Source: Thiodiazotropha sp040506775 (GTDB lineage Bacteria; Pseudomonadota; Gammaproteobacteria; Chromatiales; Chromatiaceae). Taken from it: DNA of 64,000 bases. Under the pieces are notes generated by a model, which saw only the letters and a list, made by a program, of their open reading frames with translations, searched no databases and was not told the DNA's origin. The stretch lies in assembly GCA_040506775.1 (NCBI GenBank), contig JBEVWC010000012.1:62001-126000 (forward strand), in the 5' to 3' direction. This document shows, piece after piece, positions 16,665-25,994 of this stretch. Both the position numbers and the translations under genes were made by a program. Position 1 is the stretch's first letter, and each line of letters starts with the position of its first letter.

Positions 16665-18116
16665 TCATCTGATCCTCTCCCATCTTTCAAGGGCACTTTT
16701 ACGGGTGGCTGCCAGGTCCACGATGGGCATCGGATAGTCCTTGCCGAGGTGAATACCGGCTCCGCTCAGGAGTTTTTTCTCCGTCTCCCAGGGGGCGTTC
16801 AGCTTTTTGTCCGGCAATCCGGCAATCTCCGGAACCCAGTAGCGGATGTACTCACCCTGGGGGTCGAAACGTTCTCCCTGGCGTACCGGGTTGAAGATGC
16901 GGAAATAGGGGGCGGCATCGGCGCCGCAGCCGGCGCACCACTGCCAGCCCATGCTGTTGTTCGCCAGATCCGCGTCGACCAGGGTATCCCAGAACCAACG
17001 GGCTCCTTCGAGCCAGTGCAATCCCAGGTTCTTGGTCAGCAGGGAGGCCACGATCATGCGCACCCGGTTGTGCATCCAGCCGGTATGCCAGAGTTCCCGC
17101 ATTCCGGCATCGACGATGGGGATACCGGTCTGTCCCTTCTGCCAGCGTTCCAGTTGTTCCTGCGCCTGGTCACTGTCCCGCCAGGGAAAGTCGCGGAAGC
17201 GACTGTCGTAGGGAGCCTGGTCCGTGTCCGGGAAGTGCTCCAGCAGGTAGTCGGCGAATTCTCTCCAGGCGAGTTGTCGCAGCCACTCGGTGCCATCGCT
17301 GCCACGGCCCCTGCGGCCGCTGATCTCGTCACGGTGTGCAGCGATCCCCTGGAGCAGCTGCCTCGGGCCGATCTCCCCGAAATGCAGGTGCGGGGAGAGC
17401 CGGGATGTACCCAGCAGATCAGGCCGGTCACGCCACTCCGGATAGTCCTCGATGGCCCGCTGGAGAAACTGCTTGAAGCGCCGTTGTGCAGCGGCTTCGC
17501 CCGGTTTCCAGGTATCATAAAACCCCTGATCCCAGCCGATTTTCGGCAGCAGCTTCAGGCTGTCGAGGGAAGATGTGGCGATGTTGCCGGGCGGGGAGGG
17601 GAGGGTCTTGGGCGCACCCGAGGGCCGATCCTGAAGAAAGCCATGAGTCTGCATGGCCTTCCAGAACGGGGTGAACACCCGGTATGGGGTGCCGCCACCG
17701 GTCATCAGCGGCGCGCCTTCGATCAGCCGGTTGGCTTCATGTTCCTCGACCTCGATTCCCAGCCTGGTCAATGTCTCCCGCAGATTCTGGTCACGTCGCT
17801 GGTTGGCGGGTTCCGGGAGGCGGTTCCAGCAGATGCGGGTGACCTTGGCTTGCTCGGTGATGTGTTTGAGCACCGCCAGGCTGTCACCCTGAGCGATGTG
17901 CAGTTTTGAACCCCTTTTGCGCAGGGATTCATCCAGTGCGCCCAGGCTGTGATGCAGCCACCAATGACTGGCGGCCCCCGGCTGCCAGGGCGCTTCCTCA
18001 TCGGGCGCGTGGATATACAGGGGGATCAGGTGGTTGGCATCTTTGAGAGCCGCCCGCAGGGCCGGGTTGTCTGACAGGCGGAGATCGCGTCTGAACCAGA
18101 GCAGGGTAGTGGTCAT
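16665..18116 (-). CDS. phrB: Deoxyribodipyrimidine photolyase
   Basis: Light-dependent repair of cyclobutane pyrimidine dimers using FADH and an antenna chromophore. 483 residues from MTTTLLWFRRDLRLSDN, the classic N-terminus; GGAAGG lies just upstream, so the longer frame (to 18170) is not used. The N-terminal alpha/beta antenna domain is followed by the FAD domain with DLLGTSRLSPHLHFGEI, GIPIVDAGMRELWHTGWMHN and WFWDTLVDADLANNSMGWQW. It is followed by the YbgA-like gene in a probable two-gene operon. Confidence 0.95.
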   Translation of the reverse strand: MTTTLLWFRRDLRLSDNPALRAALKDANHLIPLYIHAPDEEAPWQPGAASHWWLHHSLGALDESLRKRGSKLHIAQGDSLAVLKHITEQAKVTRICWNRLPEPANQRRDQNLRETLTRLGIEVEEHEANRLIEGAPLMTGGGTPYRVFTPFWKAMQTHGFLQDRPSGAPKTLPSPPGNIATSSLDSLKLLPKIGWDQGFYDTWKPGEAAAQRRFKQFLQRAIEDYPEWRDRPDLLGTSRLSPHLHFGEIGPRQLLQGIAAHRDEISGRRGRGSDGTEWLRQLAWREFADYLLEHFPDTDQAPYDSRFRDFPWRDSDQAQEQLERWQKGQTGIPIVDAGMRELWHTGWMHNRVRMIVASLLTKNLGLHWLEGARWFWDTLVDADLANNSMGWQWCAGCGADAAPYFRIFNPVRQGERFDPQGEYIRYWVPEIAGLPDKKLNAPWETEKKLLSGAGIHLGKDYPMPIVDLAATRKSALERWERIR

Positions 18117-18276
18117 CGGGCCTTCCACAAAGGCATGGGTTGGTAGATAACGGTGGGATACTGCCCACACGGGCTATGCGACAAACAGTAACACAGGATC
18201 AGCGGGGCATCCGCTTGGGTATTCTGGGGAAATCCTTTGACGAGCGTTTGGGTTCAATCCCGGAAGTGACGATGGA

Positions 18277-18699
18277 TCAGTTGAGCCAGACGCCCTTCGA
18301 GGCGAACCACTCCTTGTCGATGCGCCAGCTGACCTTCTCGATATCCTCCCGGGCGAGGATCAATTTGCGCACCTTGCCCTGTATCTCGCCCAATTCCTTC
18401 TGCGCTGTGATGACCTCAGGATCCTGGTCGCTTTTGGTGCTCAGGGAAGGTTTGATCATGCCAAGGAACTTGATCGCGGGTACTGCGTTGGTCCGGGGGG
18501 TTGATACGTAGGCGGTGGTTCCCACGATCTGCATGACGTGGAAAGGATAGGGGTAGCTGGAGATCTGCGGGTCCGTGCTGAGGGTGTCGTTGATCTCACC
18601 GATACGGAAATCCAGGGACATCAGCCAGGCAATCAGGCCGAGCAGCAGGATACCGCCCAATATCCCCGCATAGATTTTAGTGCCTCGGTCCAGGCTCAT
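18277..18699 (-). CDS. Membrane-anchored protein of unknown function
   Basis: A 140-residue protein starting MSLDRGTKIYAGILGG after a GGGAGAAG site. It has one N-terminal transmembrane helix (about residues 8-27), a short globular region with VGTTAYVSTPRTNAVPAIK, and a basic helical C-terminus with SWRIDKEWF. It probably sits in the inner membrane with its soluble part in the periplasm. No family is recognised. It is upstream of phrB on the same strand, 160 bp away. Confidence 0.7.
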   Translation of the reverse strand: MSLDRGTKIYAGILGGILLLGLIAWLMSLDFRIGEINDTLSTDPQISSYPYPFHVMQIVGTTAYVSTPRTNAVPAIKFLGMIKPSLSTKSDQDPEVITAQKELGEIQGKVRKLILAREDIEKVSWRIDKEWFASKGVWLN

Positions 18700-19613
18700 C
18701 GTTGCTTCTCCCATTGGAACAGGGTGGATGTTCGTATGCCAATCAAACTAGAGGAACCGCCGGGTGGACTCAATGACAATCCTCAGCCGGGCACCACATC
18801 GGGGTGGGATGCTTCGCTACAGCGGCCGGAAAGACCTGATGTATTTTTAGTTTTTAGTTTTGAGTTTTGAATTTTGAGTTGAGGTGTTCGCTGCGCTCAC
18901 GGGTTTTTTATCACCCCCTCTCCCTGGCCCTCTTCCGCAAGGGGAGAGGGGACCCTATGGTCAGGACCGGAGGGAAACGGACAGTTTGAATTCAAAAAAC
19001 GAATGTGAACGATTGTGTAGCCCGGGTGAAGCAACGCGGAACCCGGGAAGTTTCGAAGCGCAACCCCCTGGAATACGCTGCATCCAAACAACAGGCATGA
19101 CCGATGCTGCACTGATATTTATGTCCCACTCCCCTTGCGGGAGAGACCCCTGTAGCCCGGGTGAAGCAACGCGCAACCCGGGATCCGGCAGAAAACGAAG
19201 AATTGCAGGACAATACAAAACTCTCCAGGTGTTACTCTGCCTCCCTCTCACGAAGATCAATGCAGCATGGCATTGCTGACTTTTTCCGGACACCGCTGAT
19301 TCACAGAACCAATGACTCGGAAGAGGTTTCTCGTAGGGGTCCGCAAGAGGAGGCTCGATAACCTTTGAATGCGCCGAACACTCAAACCCATCACCCGGCA
19401 CGTTGCGGCGGCTTCTGCGAACTGCATTTTTGACGGAACCTCGTGGGTAATCGAGAATAGTTTTACAGGCCTGCCGCTTGTCAGGCCCGGTCAGGACACT
19501 GATCGTCATTCTTATGGCCCCGGCAGCTCACCCGATGCGAAAACAGGCATGACCCGTCAACCCGTTGAAACATTTGTTCAATTCCATACCTGTCCTGGGG
19601 CGGATACGGAATC
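18700..19613. other. Repeat-rich intergenic region, 0.9 kb
   Basis: Contains an AT-rich GTTTTTAGTTTTGAG stretch followed by TTCGCTGCGCTCACG (about 18847-18900, shared with 39917 and 40050), a CCCCTCTCCC / GGGGAGAGGGG inverted repeat (about 18912-18952), and two CCCGGG units (19017-19047, 19152-19182). Several 60-180-codon frames cross these repeats on both strands, but none has a ribosome binding site or a recognisable protein. I see no gene here. Confidence 0.6.
19017..19182. repeat. Two CCCGGG palindromic repeat units
   Basis: Units at 19017-19047 and 19152-19182 both run GTAGCCCGGGTGAAGCAACG to AACCCGGG, the same type as at 5599. Confidence 0.8.
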
Positions 19614-21671
19614 ATGAAGATCCCGCTCGGGAAAGCGCTGTTGGGGTTCGTGTTGGGTGGCCTGTGGCTCATCGCGAATGCGGTGATTCCCGCACAACCC
19701 GAGCTATCGCTCTCCCTGCAGAGCCTCTCCTCGGAGAGCTGGACGGCGGAGGGTATTGAAGTGGCGCTTGCGACCACCCCATCGGGGTTGAGCGCCCGGC
19801 TCACGATGAAGCGCTTCATACACCCTGCATTTCAGGGGGATCTGCTTGGTGTGGATCTGGATTGCCCGGAACTGATCGAGGATACGCAGGGTTATCGCTG
19901 TTCCGGCGGACACCTGACGGTGCGGGAATCGGCGTTTGGTCCCCAGGCGCTGAACATCAACGGAACCTATTCAAACTCCGGAGCCTACGCACTGAAGGCG
20001 CGCTCTCTGAAGCTGTTCGGGGGATCGGTGACGCTCGACATGCAGGGCTCGGGGAATGACTGGAGCCTGAACATGCAGGCCCAGCAACTCGGACTCGGTG
20101 CGCTGTCCTCCGTTTATCCCGGATTGATACCTGGGGTTGCCAGCCTGTCCGGACACGCCGGGATCAATCTGCGAGTGCGGGGCGATGCACAGGGGGTGGC
20201 GGCGCTCCAGGGGGATGGTCGACTCGAGGGACTTAACTTCTCAGATGGCCCCGGGCTGCATGTTGCCGAGAGTGGTGCGGCTCGATGGACACTTGATGCA
20301 CAACGCCGGGACAAGGCCTGGAAGGGCCGGGTCGAGTTGCAGCTTGAATCGGGGATGTTCTATTCAGACCCGTTCTACCTGGAGGTGGCTCAGGTGCCGG
20401 TGAAACTGCACCTGCAGGGGCAATGGACGCCTGCGACGCAGCATGTGCGGCTGGACGATGCAGGGTTGATGTACGCCCCCCTGATCCAGGCACAAGCTCA
20501 GGGCAGCATCGACCTGAAGCAACAACGCATCGACGAGGCCCAGGTACGCTTGAGCAGTGCGGGTTTGCAAGCCTTCTACAAGACCCTGCTGCAGCCCATG
20601 TTGATAGGTTCACCACTGGACGAACTGGAGCTTTCAGGCGGTTTGGAAGCGGATCTGCGGATCGAGGCAAATCAGCTGAGCCGCCTGGATGCCCGCCTCA
20701 CCGGTGTGTCGATGAACGATCGCAAGGGACTGTTTTCAGCCCGGGATCTCAAGGGTCGGCTGACCTGGCCGCATGCCAAAGAGGCCTCGCCGAGTGAACT
20801 GCAACTGGCGGGGGGGTCACTCTACGGCATTGCCCTGGGACCCATGCAGGTTCGCTTCACAATGGATGAGTCGAGCTTTCGCATGCTGGAGCCACTCACG
20901 ATACCGCTGCTGCAGGGACGTTTGAGTATCGATCGTTTCGAGGCCAGGGATCCATTCGGCGAATCCCCCGCCTGGCAGACCGGGGCGAAACTCACGGAGC
21001 TGTCCCTGGCGGACCTTAGCCAGGCCTTCGGCTGGCCGACGATGAGCGGGTCATTGAACGGTTCCCTGCCGGCAATGAGCTACCAGGATCACACCCTGAC
21101 CCTGGATGGGGCCTTGGAGGTGGAGGTCTTCGGCGGGCATGTCAGGGTGGATGACCTGGTGATCAGAAACCCCCTCGGGCGGGTCCCGGAGCTGTTCGCC
21201 GACGCGGAATTCCAGCATCTGGATCTGGCGCCGATCACCCAGACCTTCTCCTTCGGGCATATGGAAGGGGGACTCGAGGGCTGGGTGCGTGATCTGCATC
21301 TCATGAGCTGGGAGCCGGTGGCCTTCCAGGCCCTGTTGCAGACCCCCGAGGACGATCCTCTGGCGCATCGCATCAGTCAACGGGCGATCGATGACCTGAC
21401 CGCTCTCGGAAACGGGGTCGGTTCCGGTCTGTCCAAAACCTTCATGGGGATTTTCAAGGAGTTTCGCTACAATCGCATGATGTTGCGGGTAAGCCTGTCC
21501 GGCGATCAGGCGGAACTCGACGGCATCCCCCATGCGGACGGAGGCTATTACCTGGTGGAAGGTGCCGGTCTGCCCCGGATCGATGTGATTGCCCGCAACC
21601 GGAATGTGGCCTGGAAAACCCTTCTGGCACGTTTGCAGAATATCCGTGTCGAAGGGGTTCAGGTTGAGTAA
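19614..21671 (+). CDS. YdbH-like (AsmA-like) envelope protein
   Basis: A 685-residue protein with an N-terminal membrane anchor (LGKALLGFVLGGLWLIANAVI) and then a long beta-rich body of repeated amphipathic strands. This is the architecture of AsmA/TamB/YdbH bridge proteins. The C-terminal part (ALEVEVFGGHVRVDDLVIRN to GGLEGWVRDL, and ISQRAIDDLTALGNG) resembles the YdbH domain (dicarboxylate transport, PF11739). In E. coli YdbH helps move phospholipid between inner and outer membranes with the lipoprotein YnbE and the periplasmic YdbL. A DUF1318 lipoprotein follows here, which supports the call. It is shorter than E. coli YdbH (about 880). Confidence 0.65.
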   Translation: MKIPLGKALLGFVLGGLWLIANAVIPAQPELSLSLQSLSSESWTAEGIEVALATTPSGLSARLTMKRFIHPAFQGDLLGVDLDCPELIEDTQGYRCSGGHLTVRESAFGPQALNINGTYSNSGAYALKARSLKLFGGSVTLDMQGSGNDWSLNMQAQQLGLGALSSVYPGLIPGVASLSGHAGINLRVRGDAQGVAALQGDGRLEGLNFSDGPGLHVAESGAARWTLDAQRRDKAWKGRVELQLESGMFYSDPFYLEVAQVPVKLHLQGQWTPATQHVRLDDAGLMYAPLIQAQAQGSIDLKQQRIDEAQVRLSSAGLQAFYKTLLQPMLIGSPLDELELSGGLEADLRIEANQLSRLDARLTGVSMNDRKGLFSARDLKGRLTWPHAKEASPSELQLAGGSLYGIALGPMQVRFTMDESSFRMLEPLTIPLLQGRLSIDRFEARDPFGESPAWQTGAKLTELSLADLSQAFGWPTMSGSLNGSLPAMSYQDHTLTLDGALEVEVFGGHVRVDDLVIRNPLGRVPELFADAEFQHLDLAPITQTFSFGHMEGGLEGWVRDLHLMSWEPVAFQALLQTPEDDPLAHRISQRAIDDLTALGNGVGSGLSKTFMGIFKEFRYNRMMLRVSLSGDQAELDGIPHADGGYYLVEGAGLPRIDVIARNRNVAWKTLLARLQNIRVEGVQVE

Positions 21672-21684
21672 AAACAGAACATAG

Positions 21685-21823
21685 CAGGCTGTTGAAATTC
21701 GCTCAGACGAGCGCGAGACAAGGCGAAATCCGCCGAAAAAGCGCAGTTTACTGAAGTAAATGAGCATTTTGAGGCGGGTTTCAACGCAGGATTGTGTCGT
21801 CTGAGTAGAATATCAACAGCCTG
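21685..21823 (+). repeat. MITE-like palindromic element, copy 1
   Basis: A 139-bp element bounded by CAGGCTGTTGAAAT and ATATCAACAGCCTG (inverted termini). An inner inverted pair is GGCGAAATCCGCC / GGCGGGTTTC. Related copies are at 30520-30655 and, inverted and more diverged, at 44638-44763. It separates the YdbH-like gene from its DUF1318 partner. Confidence 0.8.
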
Positions 21824-21852
21824 ATAGCTGCCCCAAAGGGAAGGAAATCAAA

Positions 21853-22485
21853 ATGATGCGACGTCTGACGGGTTACCTGGTGCTGGCATTGAGTCTCGCC
21901 GCCTGTGTCACGATCAATATCTACTTCCCGGCCGCTGCCGCCGAGGAGGCTGCCCGAACCATCGTCCGGGATGTTCTGAACGAGGGGGGTGATACGACCC
22001 CCGTGGAACCACAGACGCCGGCCCCCGCGAATCCGGATGACCAGCAGGGTCGTCTCGAATCGGGCGCATCGGTCTGGCTGGTTGCCCTGGAATCGGTGGT
22101 CAACGTGCTCGTTCCCCCGGCTCAGGCCGCACCCCCCAATATCGCCATCGATTCTCCGGCCATCCGCGGGCTGCGGGCTTCCATGACCAATCGCCAGGCG
22201 GACCTGGCCCCCTTCTACCGCTCCGGGGCTCTGGGTTTCACCCAGACCGGCACGGTGGCCGTGCGTGATCTGAAAAGCGTTCCATTACCGGAGCGCAACA
22301 AGGTGAAAAAGCTGGTGGCCGATGAAAACGGGGATCGTCAGGCTCTCTACGCGGAGATCGCCCGGGCCAATGGTCATCCCGAGTGGACTGAGCAGATCCG
22401 GCAGATTTTCGCCAAGGTCTGGGTGGAAGAAGCTCCCAAGGGTTACTGGCACCAGGACGCCAAGGGAGGCTGGCAGCAGAAGTAG
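21853..22485 (+). CDS. DUF1318 (YdbL-like) lipoprotein
   Basis: A 210-residue predicted lipoprotein: the signal ends in the lipobox LSLAACVT (Cys at residue 18) and is followed by the family signature TINIYFPAAAAEEAA. A Pro-rich linker leads to a C-terminal DUF1318/YdbL-like domain (about residues 100-208) ending KGYWHQDAKGGWQQK. It appears to combine a YnbE-like lipoprotein N-terminus with a YdbL-like domain, two separate proteins in E. coli. It is probably a partner of the YdbH-like protein upstream. The 181-bp spacer is nearly filled by a MITE-like repeat. Confidence 0.75.
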   Translation: MMRRLTGYLVLALSLAACVTINIYFPAAAAEEAARTIVRDVLNEGGDTTPVEPQTPAPANPDDQQGRLESGASVWLVALESVVNVLVPPAQAAPPNIAIDSPAIRGLRASMTNRQADLAPFYRSGALGFTQTGTVAVRDLKSVPLPERNKVKKLVADENGDRQALYAEIARANGHPEWTEQIRQIFAKVWVEEAPKGYWHQDAKGGWQQK

Positions 22486-22600
22486 CCACAGGGTGGCCCC
22501 TGTGTCCCTGCTCGCCCACAAGCCTGGATCATGGTCTGGTGGCTGGCGCTCAAGGCCGGTTGGGGGGGGCTGACTTGGCGTGGCAGACATTGATTGTCTC

Positions 22601-23278
22601 TCAGCTCAGCAGGTAGATCTCCTCGAGCATCCGGCTGACACCCCGGTCCCCGTAGCGCTGGCTGTCTTTCAGCAGATCGAGGGTGTGCAGCAGACGAATC
22701 TCGAAGCGACTGTCGAACAGTTCTCTGACCTCCTCTTGTGGAACGCTGTAAGGCGGTCCTGCCATCTCGTTCTGCGGGTAGCTCATGGTGACCAGAAGGA
22801 TTTTGATGCCTTCCGGCAGATTGTCCATGAGCATTTGCGAAAACTGCTTTCGCTGCGAGGGGTTGAGAGCCACCAGCGATGCCCGGTCATAGACTGCGTC
22901 CAGATCCTGAAGGGGCAGTTCCTGGAGGTCGAAAATATCGCCGCAGTAGAGTTCGAAGGGACCCGATGACCAGCGTTCAAAGGCGCCTGCGGGGGTGACC
23001 TCCGGAGTCAGGGCGTGTTCCTCGAAGAATGTCTCCACTGCGATCCGGCTCAATTCGACTCCACGGATGCGGTAACCCTGTTCGGCCAGCCAGATCATAT
23101 CCCGGCTCTTGCCGCACAGCGGCGCAAGCACCAATGACCCGCTCGGCAGGGCCAGATGGTGCCAATGATTGAGCAGGTGAGCGTTGAACTCCACATGATG
23201 CCAACCGATATTGTTGTCCCGCCATCGCTGGATCCAGTGTTCATTGGGTTCGCGCAGGTGTGGGGGGATTTCGCTCAT
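22601..23278 (-). CDS. tpm: Thiopurine S-methyltransferase family protein
   Basis: A SAM-dependent methyltransferase of 225 residues from MSEIPPHLREPNEHWIQRW; a longer frame to 23344 lacks an SD and extends beyond the family N-terminus. The SAM-binding motif LVLAPLCGKSRDMIWLAEQG and GVELSRIAVETFF match bacterial TPMT closely. Further motifs are YDRASLVALNPSQRKQF and the substrate-side GPPYSVPQEEV. Bacterial members methylate thiopurines and are implicated in selenium and tellurium methylation. It is divergent from the next methyltransferase. Confidence 0.9.
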   Translation of the reverse strand: MSEIPPHLREPNEHWIQRWRDNNIGWHHVEFNAHLLNHWHHLALPSGSLVLAPLCGKSRDMIWLAEQGYRIRGVELSRIAVETFFEEHALTPEVTPAGAFERWSSGPFELYCGDIFDLQELPLQDLDAVYDRASLVALNPSQRKQFSQMLMDNLPEGIKILLVTMSYPQNEMAGPPYSVPQEEVRELFDSRFEIRLLHTLDLLKDSQRYGDRGVSRMLEEIYLLS

Positions 23279-23453
23279 GCTCGATTTCTCACAATACGGT
23301 TTGTTGGTTCGCGGGAGTATGTTGTGCCTCGTCCATGAGCGCAAGCAATTGCCTGCGGATGGTGTGGTTTATATAATCAAGGGTCATACATCTGATGCGT
23401 GACGCAAACGGATGTGAACCAACACCTTGGATTGAGCTGATAAGGACATTGGC

Positions 23454-24347
23454 ATGAGCATGAAGAATTCCTACCCAGTAATGGCAACACATATCGGTCA
23501 AGACCCCTCTGTCCCCAACTGGAACGCCATAGAGGTTCCGGATGCCTGGCCTGATCAACTGGCCTTCAATCGCCCCTCGGTGCTGTGGCAGTTTCTCAAG
23601 CAGGTGGTTGCGCGAAAACGGCCCAGCGTGAAACTCCCAGACGGGATGCCCGGCCGGGAGATGATCCCCAAGTATATCCTGCGGGAGTTCCACAACTTCC
23701 CCAATGGCAACTACTCCAAGATGATGGCGCGTCGCTACATCAACAACTTCGACCGTTTCATGCTGGGCGAAATCAAATTGCTGCGTAAACGCATGGCAGA
23801 GGAGTTCCGGGGCTGCAAACGGGTGCTCGATGTGGGGTGTTCAGGCGGTGGGGTCGTGGGCCAACTGCTATCGGTCGGTGTCGAGGATGTCTGGGGTATC
23901 GACCCATCTCCCTATTTTCTCAAACTCGCGGCGGAGACCTATCCGCAGGCGAAGTTCGTTCAGGCCATTGCGGAACAGACCGATTTTCCGGATCGGCGTT
24001 TCGAGGGGGCAAGCGCCTGTTTTCTGTTTCACGAGATGCCCATCAAGTACGTGGAACTGAGTCTCAAAGAGATCCATCGCATTCTCGAACCCGGTGCGCT
24101 GCTGGCGATCGGTGAACCCTCACCGGTGCAGGCCCGGGACGGACGCTGGGAGATGTTTCGGCGTTACGGTATCCGGGGTCTGTATTTTCGCTGGTTCGCC
24201 CGAACCATTCATGAACCCTTCCTGGATACCTGGCACGATTGTGATCTCAAAGCACTGTTTGATCGACATGGATTCGACCTGGTACTGGATGAGGTCGGGA
24301 TGCCGATCCGATACATTCTGGCACGCAAACGGGATGATTCCCCGTGA
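23454..24347 (+). CDS. Class I SAM-dependent methyltransferase
   Basis: A 297-residue protein with a Methyltransf_11/25-type core at about residues 115-230. Motif I is VLDVGCSGGGVVGQL, the acidic motif II region GIDPSPYFLKLA, and post-II AIAEQTDFPDRRFEGASACF. The roughly 110-residue N-terminal region and the Arg/Trp-rich C-terminus have no recognisable assignment. The substrate is unknown; nothing nearby defines a pathway. The srkA gene starts 71 bp downstream on the same strand. Confidence 0.8.
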   Translation: MSMKNSYPVMATHIGQDPSVPNWNAIEVPDAWPDQLAFNRPSVLWQFLKQVVARKRPSVKLPDGMPGREMIPKYILREFHNFPNGNYSKMMARRYINNFDRFMLGEIKLLRKRMAEEFRGCKRVLDVGCSGGGVVGQLLSVGVEDVWGIDPSPYFLKLAAETYPQAKFVQAIAEQTDFPDRRFEGASACFLFHEMPIKYVELSLKEIHRILEPGALLAIGEPSPVQARDGRWEMFRRYGIRGLYFRWFARTIHEPFLDTWHDCDLKALFDRHGFDLVLDEVGMPIRYILARKRDDSP

Positions 24348-24418
24348 TTCCGCGTTGCGGAAGCTCAGTGCCAACCTGCCCGCCATCGCACAAACAGTAT
24401 CCTTCATGATCCAGCGCC

Positions 24419-25417
24419 ATGGATGAGAGCGATTCTGTCCATGCCTTTGCCGCGTTGACACCGGACATGATGCTGGACGCTGTCGAATCCACCGGTGTTG
24501 AGTGTAACGGGCAGTTTCTTGCCCTCAACAGCTACGAGAATCGGGTTTACCAGGTGGGATTGGAAGGAGCGCCGCCCCTGGTGGCGAAGTTCTATCGGCC
24601 GGGCCGCTGGAGTGATGAGACGATCCTCGAGGAGCACAGCTACACCCAGGCACTTGCCGAGCAGGAAATACCGGTGATTGCCCCCCTGGCCGATGATTCG
24701 GGTCAAACGCTTGTTCATTTCGGTCCGCTGCGGTTTTCGCTTTACCCCTGTGAGGGGGGGCGGGCTCCGGAACTCGATAATCCGCAGCAGCTGGAACAAT
24801 TGGGGCGATTCATCGGACGCATGCACATGCTTGGCCGGGCAACCCGTTTTCGTCATCGTCCCGACATCGATCTGAAATCCTACCTGCAGGATCCCAGCCG
24901 CTTTCTTCTGCAGCAGGGTTTCATCCCCATGCACCTGGAAGCGGCCTATGAGAGTCTGCTGAATGATCTGGAGATGAGGATTCACGCCTGTTACGAGCGC
25001 GCCGGTCACGTACGCGTGATTCGCCTGCATGGGGACTGCCATCCTGGGAATATCCTGTGGCGAGAAACCGGACCCCGGATCGTGGATTTCGATGATGCGC
25101 GCAATGGACCTGCGATCCAGGACCTGTGGATGTTTCTCTCGGGTGACCGGGAGTATATGTCTGCCCGGCTGGAAAACCTGCTGGAGGGATACACCCGCTT
25201 TTGCGATTTCAATCCCTCCGAGTTGCATCTGCTGGAGGCACTGCGCACCCTGCGATTGGTTCACTATGCCGGTTGGCTCGGGCAACGCTGGGACGATCCG
25301 GCCTTTCCCGCTGCATTTCCCTGGTTCGATTCAGTGCGTTTCTGGGAAGATCACATTCTCACTCTGCGTGAGCAACTGGCTAAGATGGACGAACCGCCCC
25401 TGGTTTGTCCTTTCTGA
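24419..25417 (+). CDS. srkA: Stress response kinase A (YihE)
   Basis: A 332-residue aminoglycoside-phosphotransferase-fold Ser/Thr kinase, close to E. coli SrkA/YihE (328). In E. coli it counters stress-induced programmed death and responds to envelope stress. Motifs: ENRVYQVGLE (glycine-poor N-lobe), LVAKFYRPGRW (Lys), catalytic loop RLHGDCHPGNILW and metal-binding IVDFDDARNGPAIQDLWM. The tail LREQLAKMDEPPL also fits SrkA. It is directly followed by the 162-bp tandem repeat array. Confidence 0.95.
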   Translation: MDESDSVHAFAALTPDMMLDAVESTGVECNGQFLALNSYENRVYQVGLEGAPPLVAKFYRPGRWSDETILEEHSYTQALAEQEIPVIAPLADDSGQTLVHFGPLRFSLYPCEGGRAPELDNPQQLEQLGRFIGRMHMLGRATRFRHRPDIDLKSYLQDPSRFLLQQGFIPMHLEAAYESLLNDLEMRIHACYERAGHVRVIRLHGDCHPGNILWRETGPRIVDFDDARNGPAIQDLWMFLSGDREYMSARLENLLEGYTRFCDFNPSELHLLEALRTLRLVHYAGWLGQRWDDPAFPAAFPWFDSVRFWEDHILTLREQLAKMDEPPLVCPF

Positions 25418-25431
25418 GTAACGGCATAGTT

Positions 25432-25861
25432 CCCCGGGTTACGCGTTGCTTCACCCGGGCTACAGGTTCGGCGGTTGCGGCCCGAGTAAACCTCCCACCA
25501 CGTAGCCCGGGTGCAGCGCAGCGGAACCCGGGAAACCCCTCGAACGATCCCGACCATGCGGCTGCGCAGCCAGTATCAGGTCGGAGCCACATTCCCCGGG
25601 TTACGCGTAGCTTCACCCGGGCTACAGGTTCGGCGGTTGCAGCCCGAGCAAACCTCCCACCACGTAGCCCGGGTGCAGCGCAGCGGAACCCGGGAAACCC
25701 CTCGAACGATCCCGACCACGCGGCTGCGCAGCCAGTATCAGGTCGGAGCCATATTCCCCGGGTTACGCGTAGCTTCACCCGGGCGACAGGTTCGGCGATT
25801 GCGGTCCGAGCAAACCTCCCACCACCGTAGCCCGGGTGCAGCGCAGCGGAACCCGGGAAAT
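25432..25861. repeat. Tandem array of 162-bp units made from CCCGGG palindromes
   Basis: Units start at 25432, 25594 and 25756 (period exactly 162 bp), giving about 2.65 copies. Each unit has two CCCGGG elements in opposite orientation: one starts CCCCGGGTTACGCG, the other GTAGCCCGGGTGCAGCGCAG. They are joined by spacers with TTCGGCGGTTGC and ATGCGGCTGCGCAGCC. Open frames of 140-190 codons exist on both strands only because the period is a multiple of three. The flank to greB (25862-25994) holds no gene. Confidence 0.85.
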
Positions 25862-25994
25862 CTTGGCCAGGAATTCGTTTCACACACCAACATGGAACAG
25901 AAACCGTGCTGCTTGGTTCGCCTTCCTGCAAACCATCCAAGCACCGATTGGATTTTAATTCATCAGAGTTTCATGCAAGCGATCGATTCGAAAT

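Noticed and set aside
18961..19509. 182-codon minus-strand frame in the repeat-rich spacer
   Set aside because: It crosses two CCCGGG units, lacks a ribosome binding site and resembles no protein.
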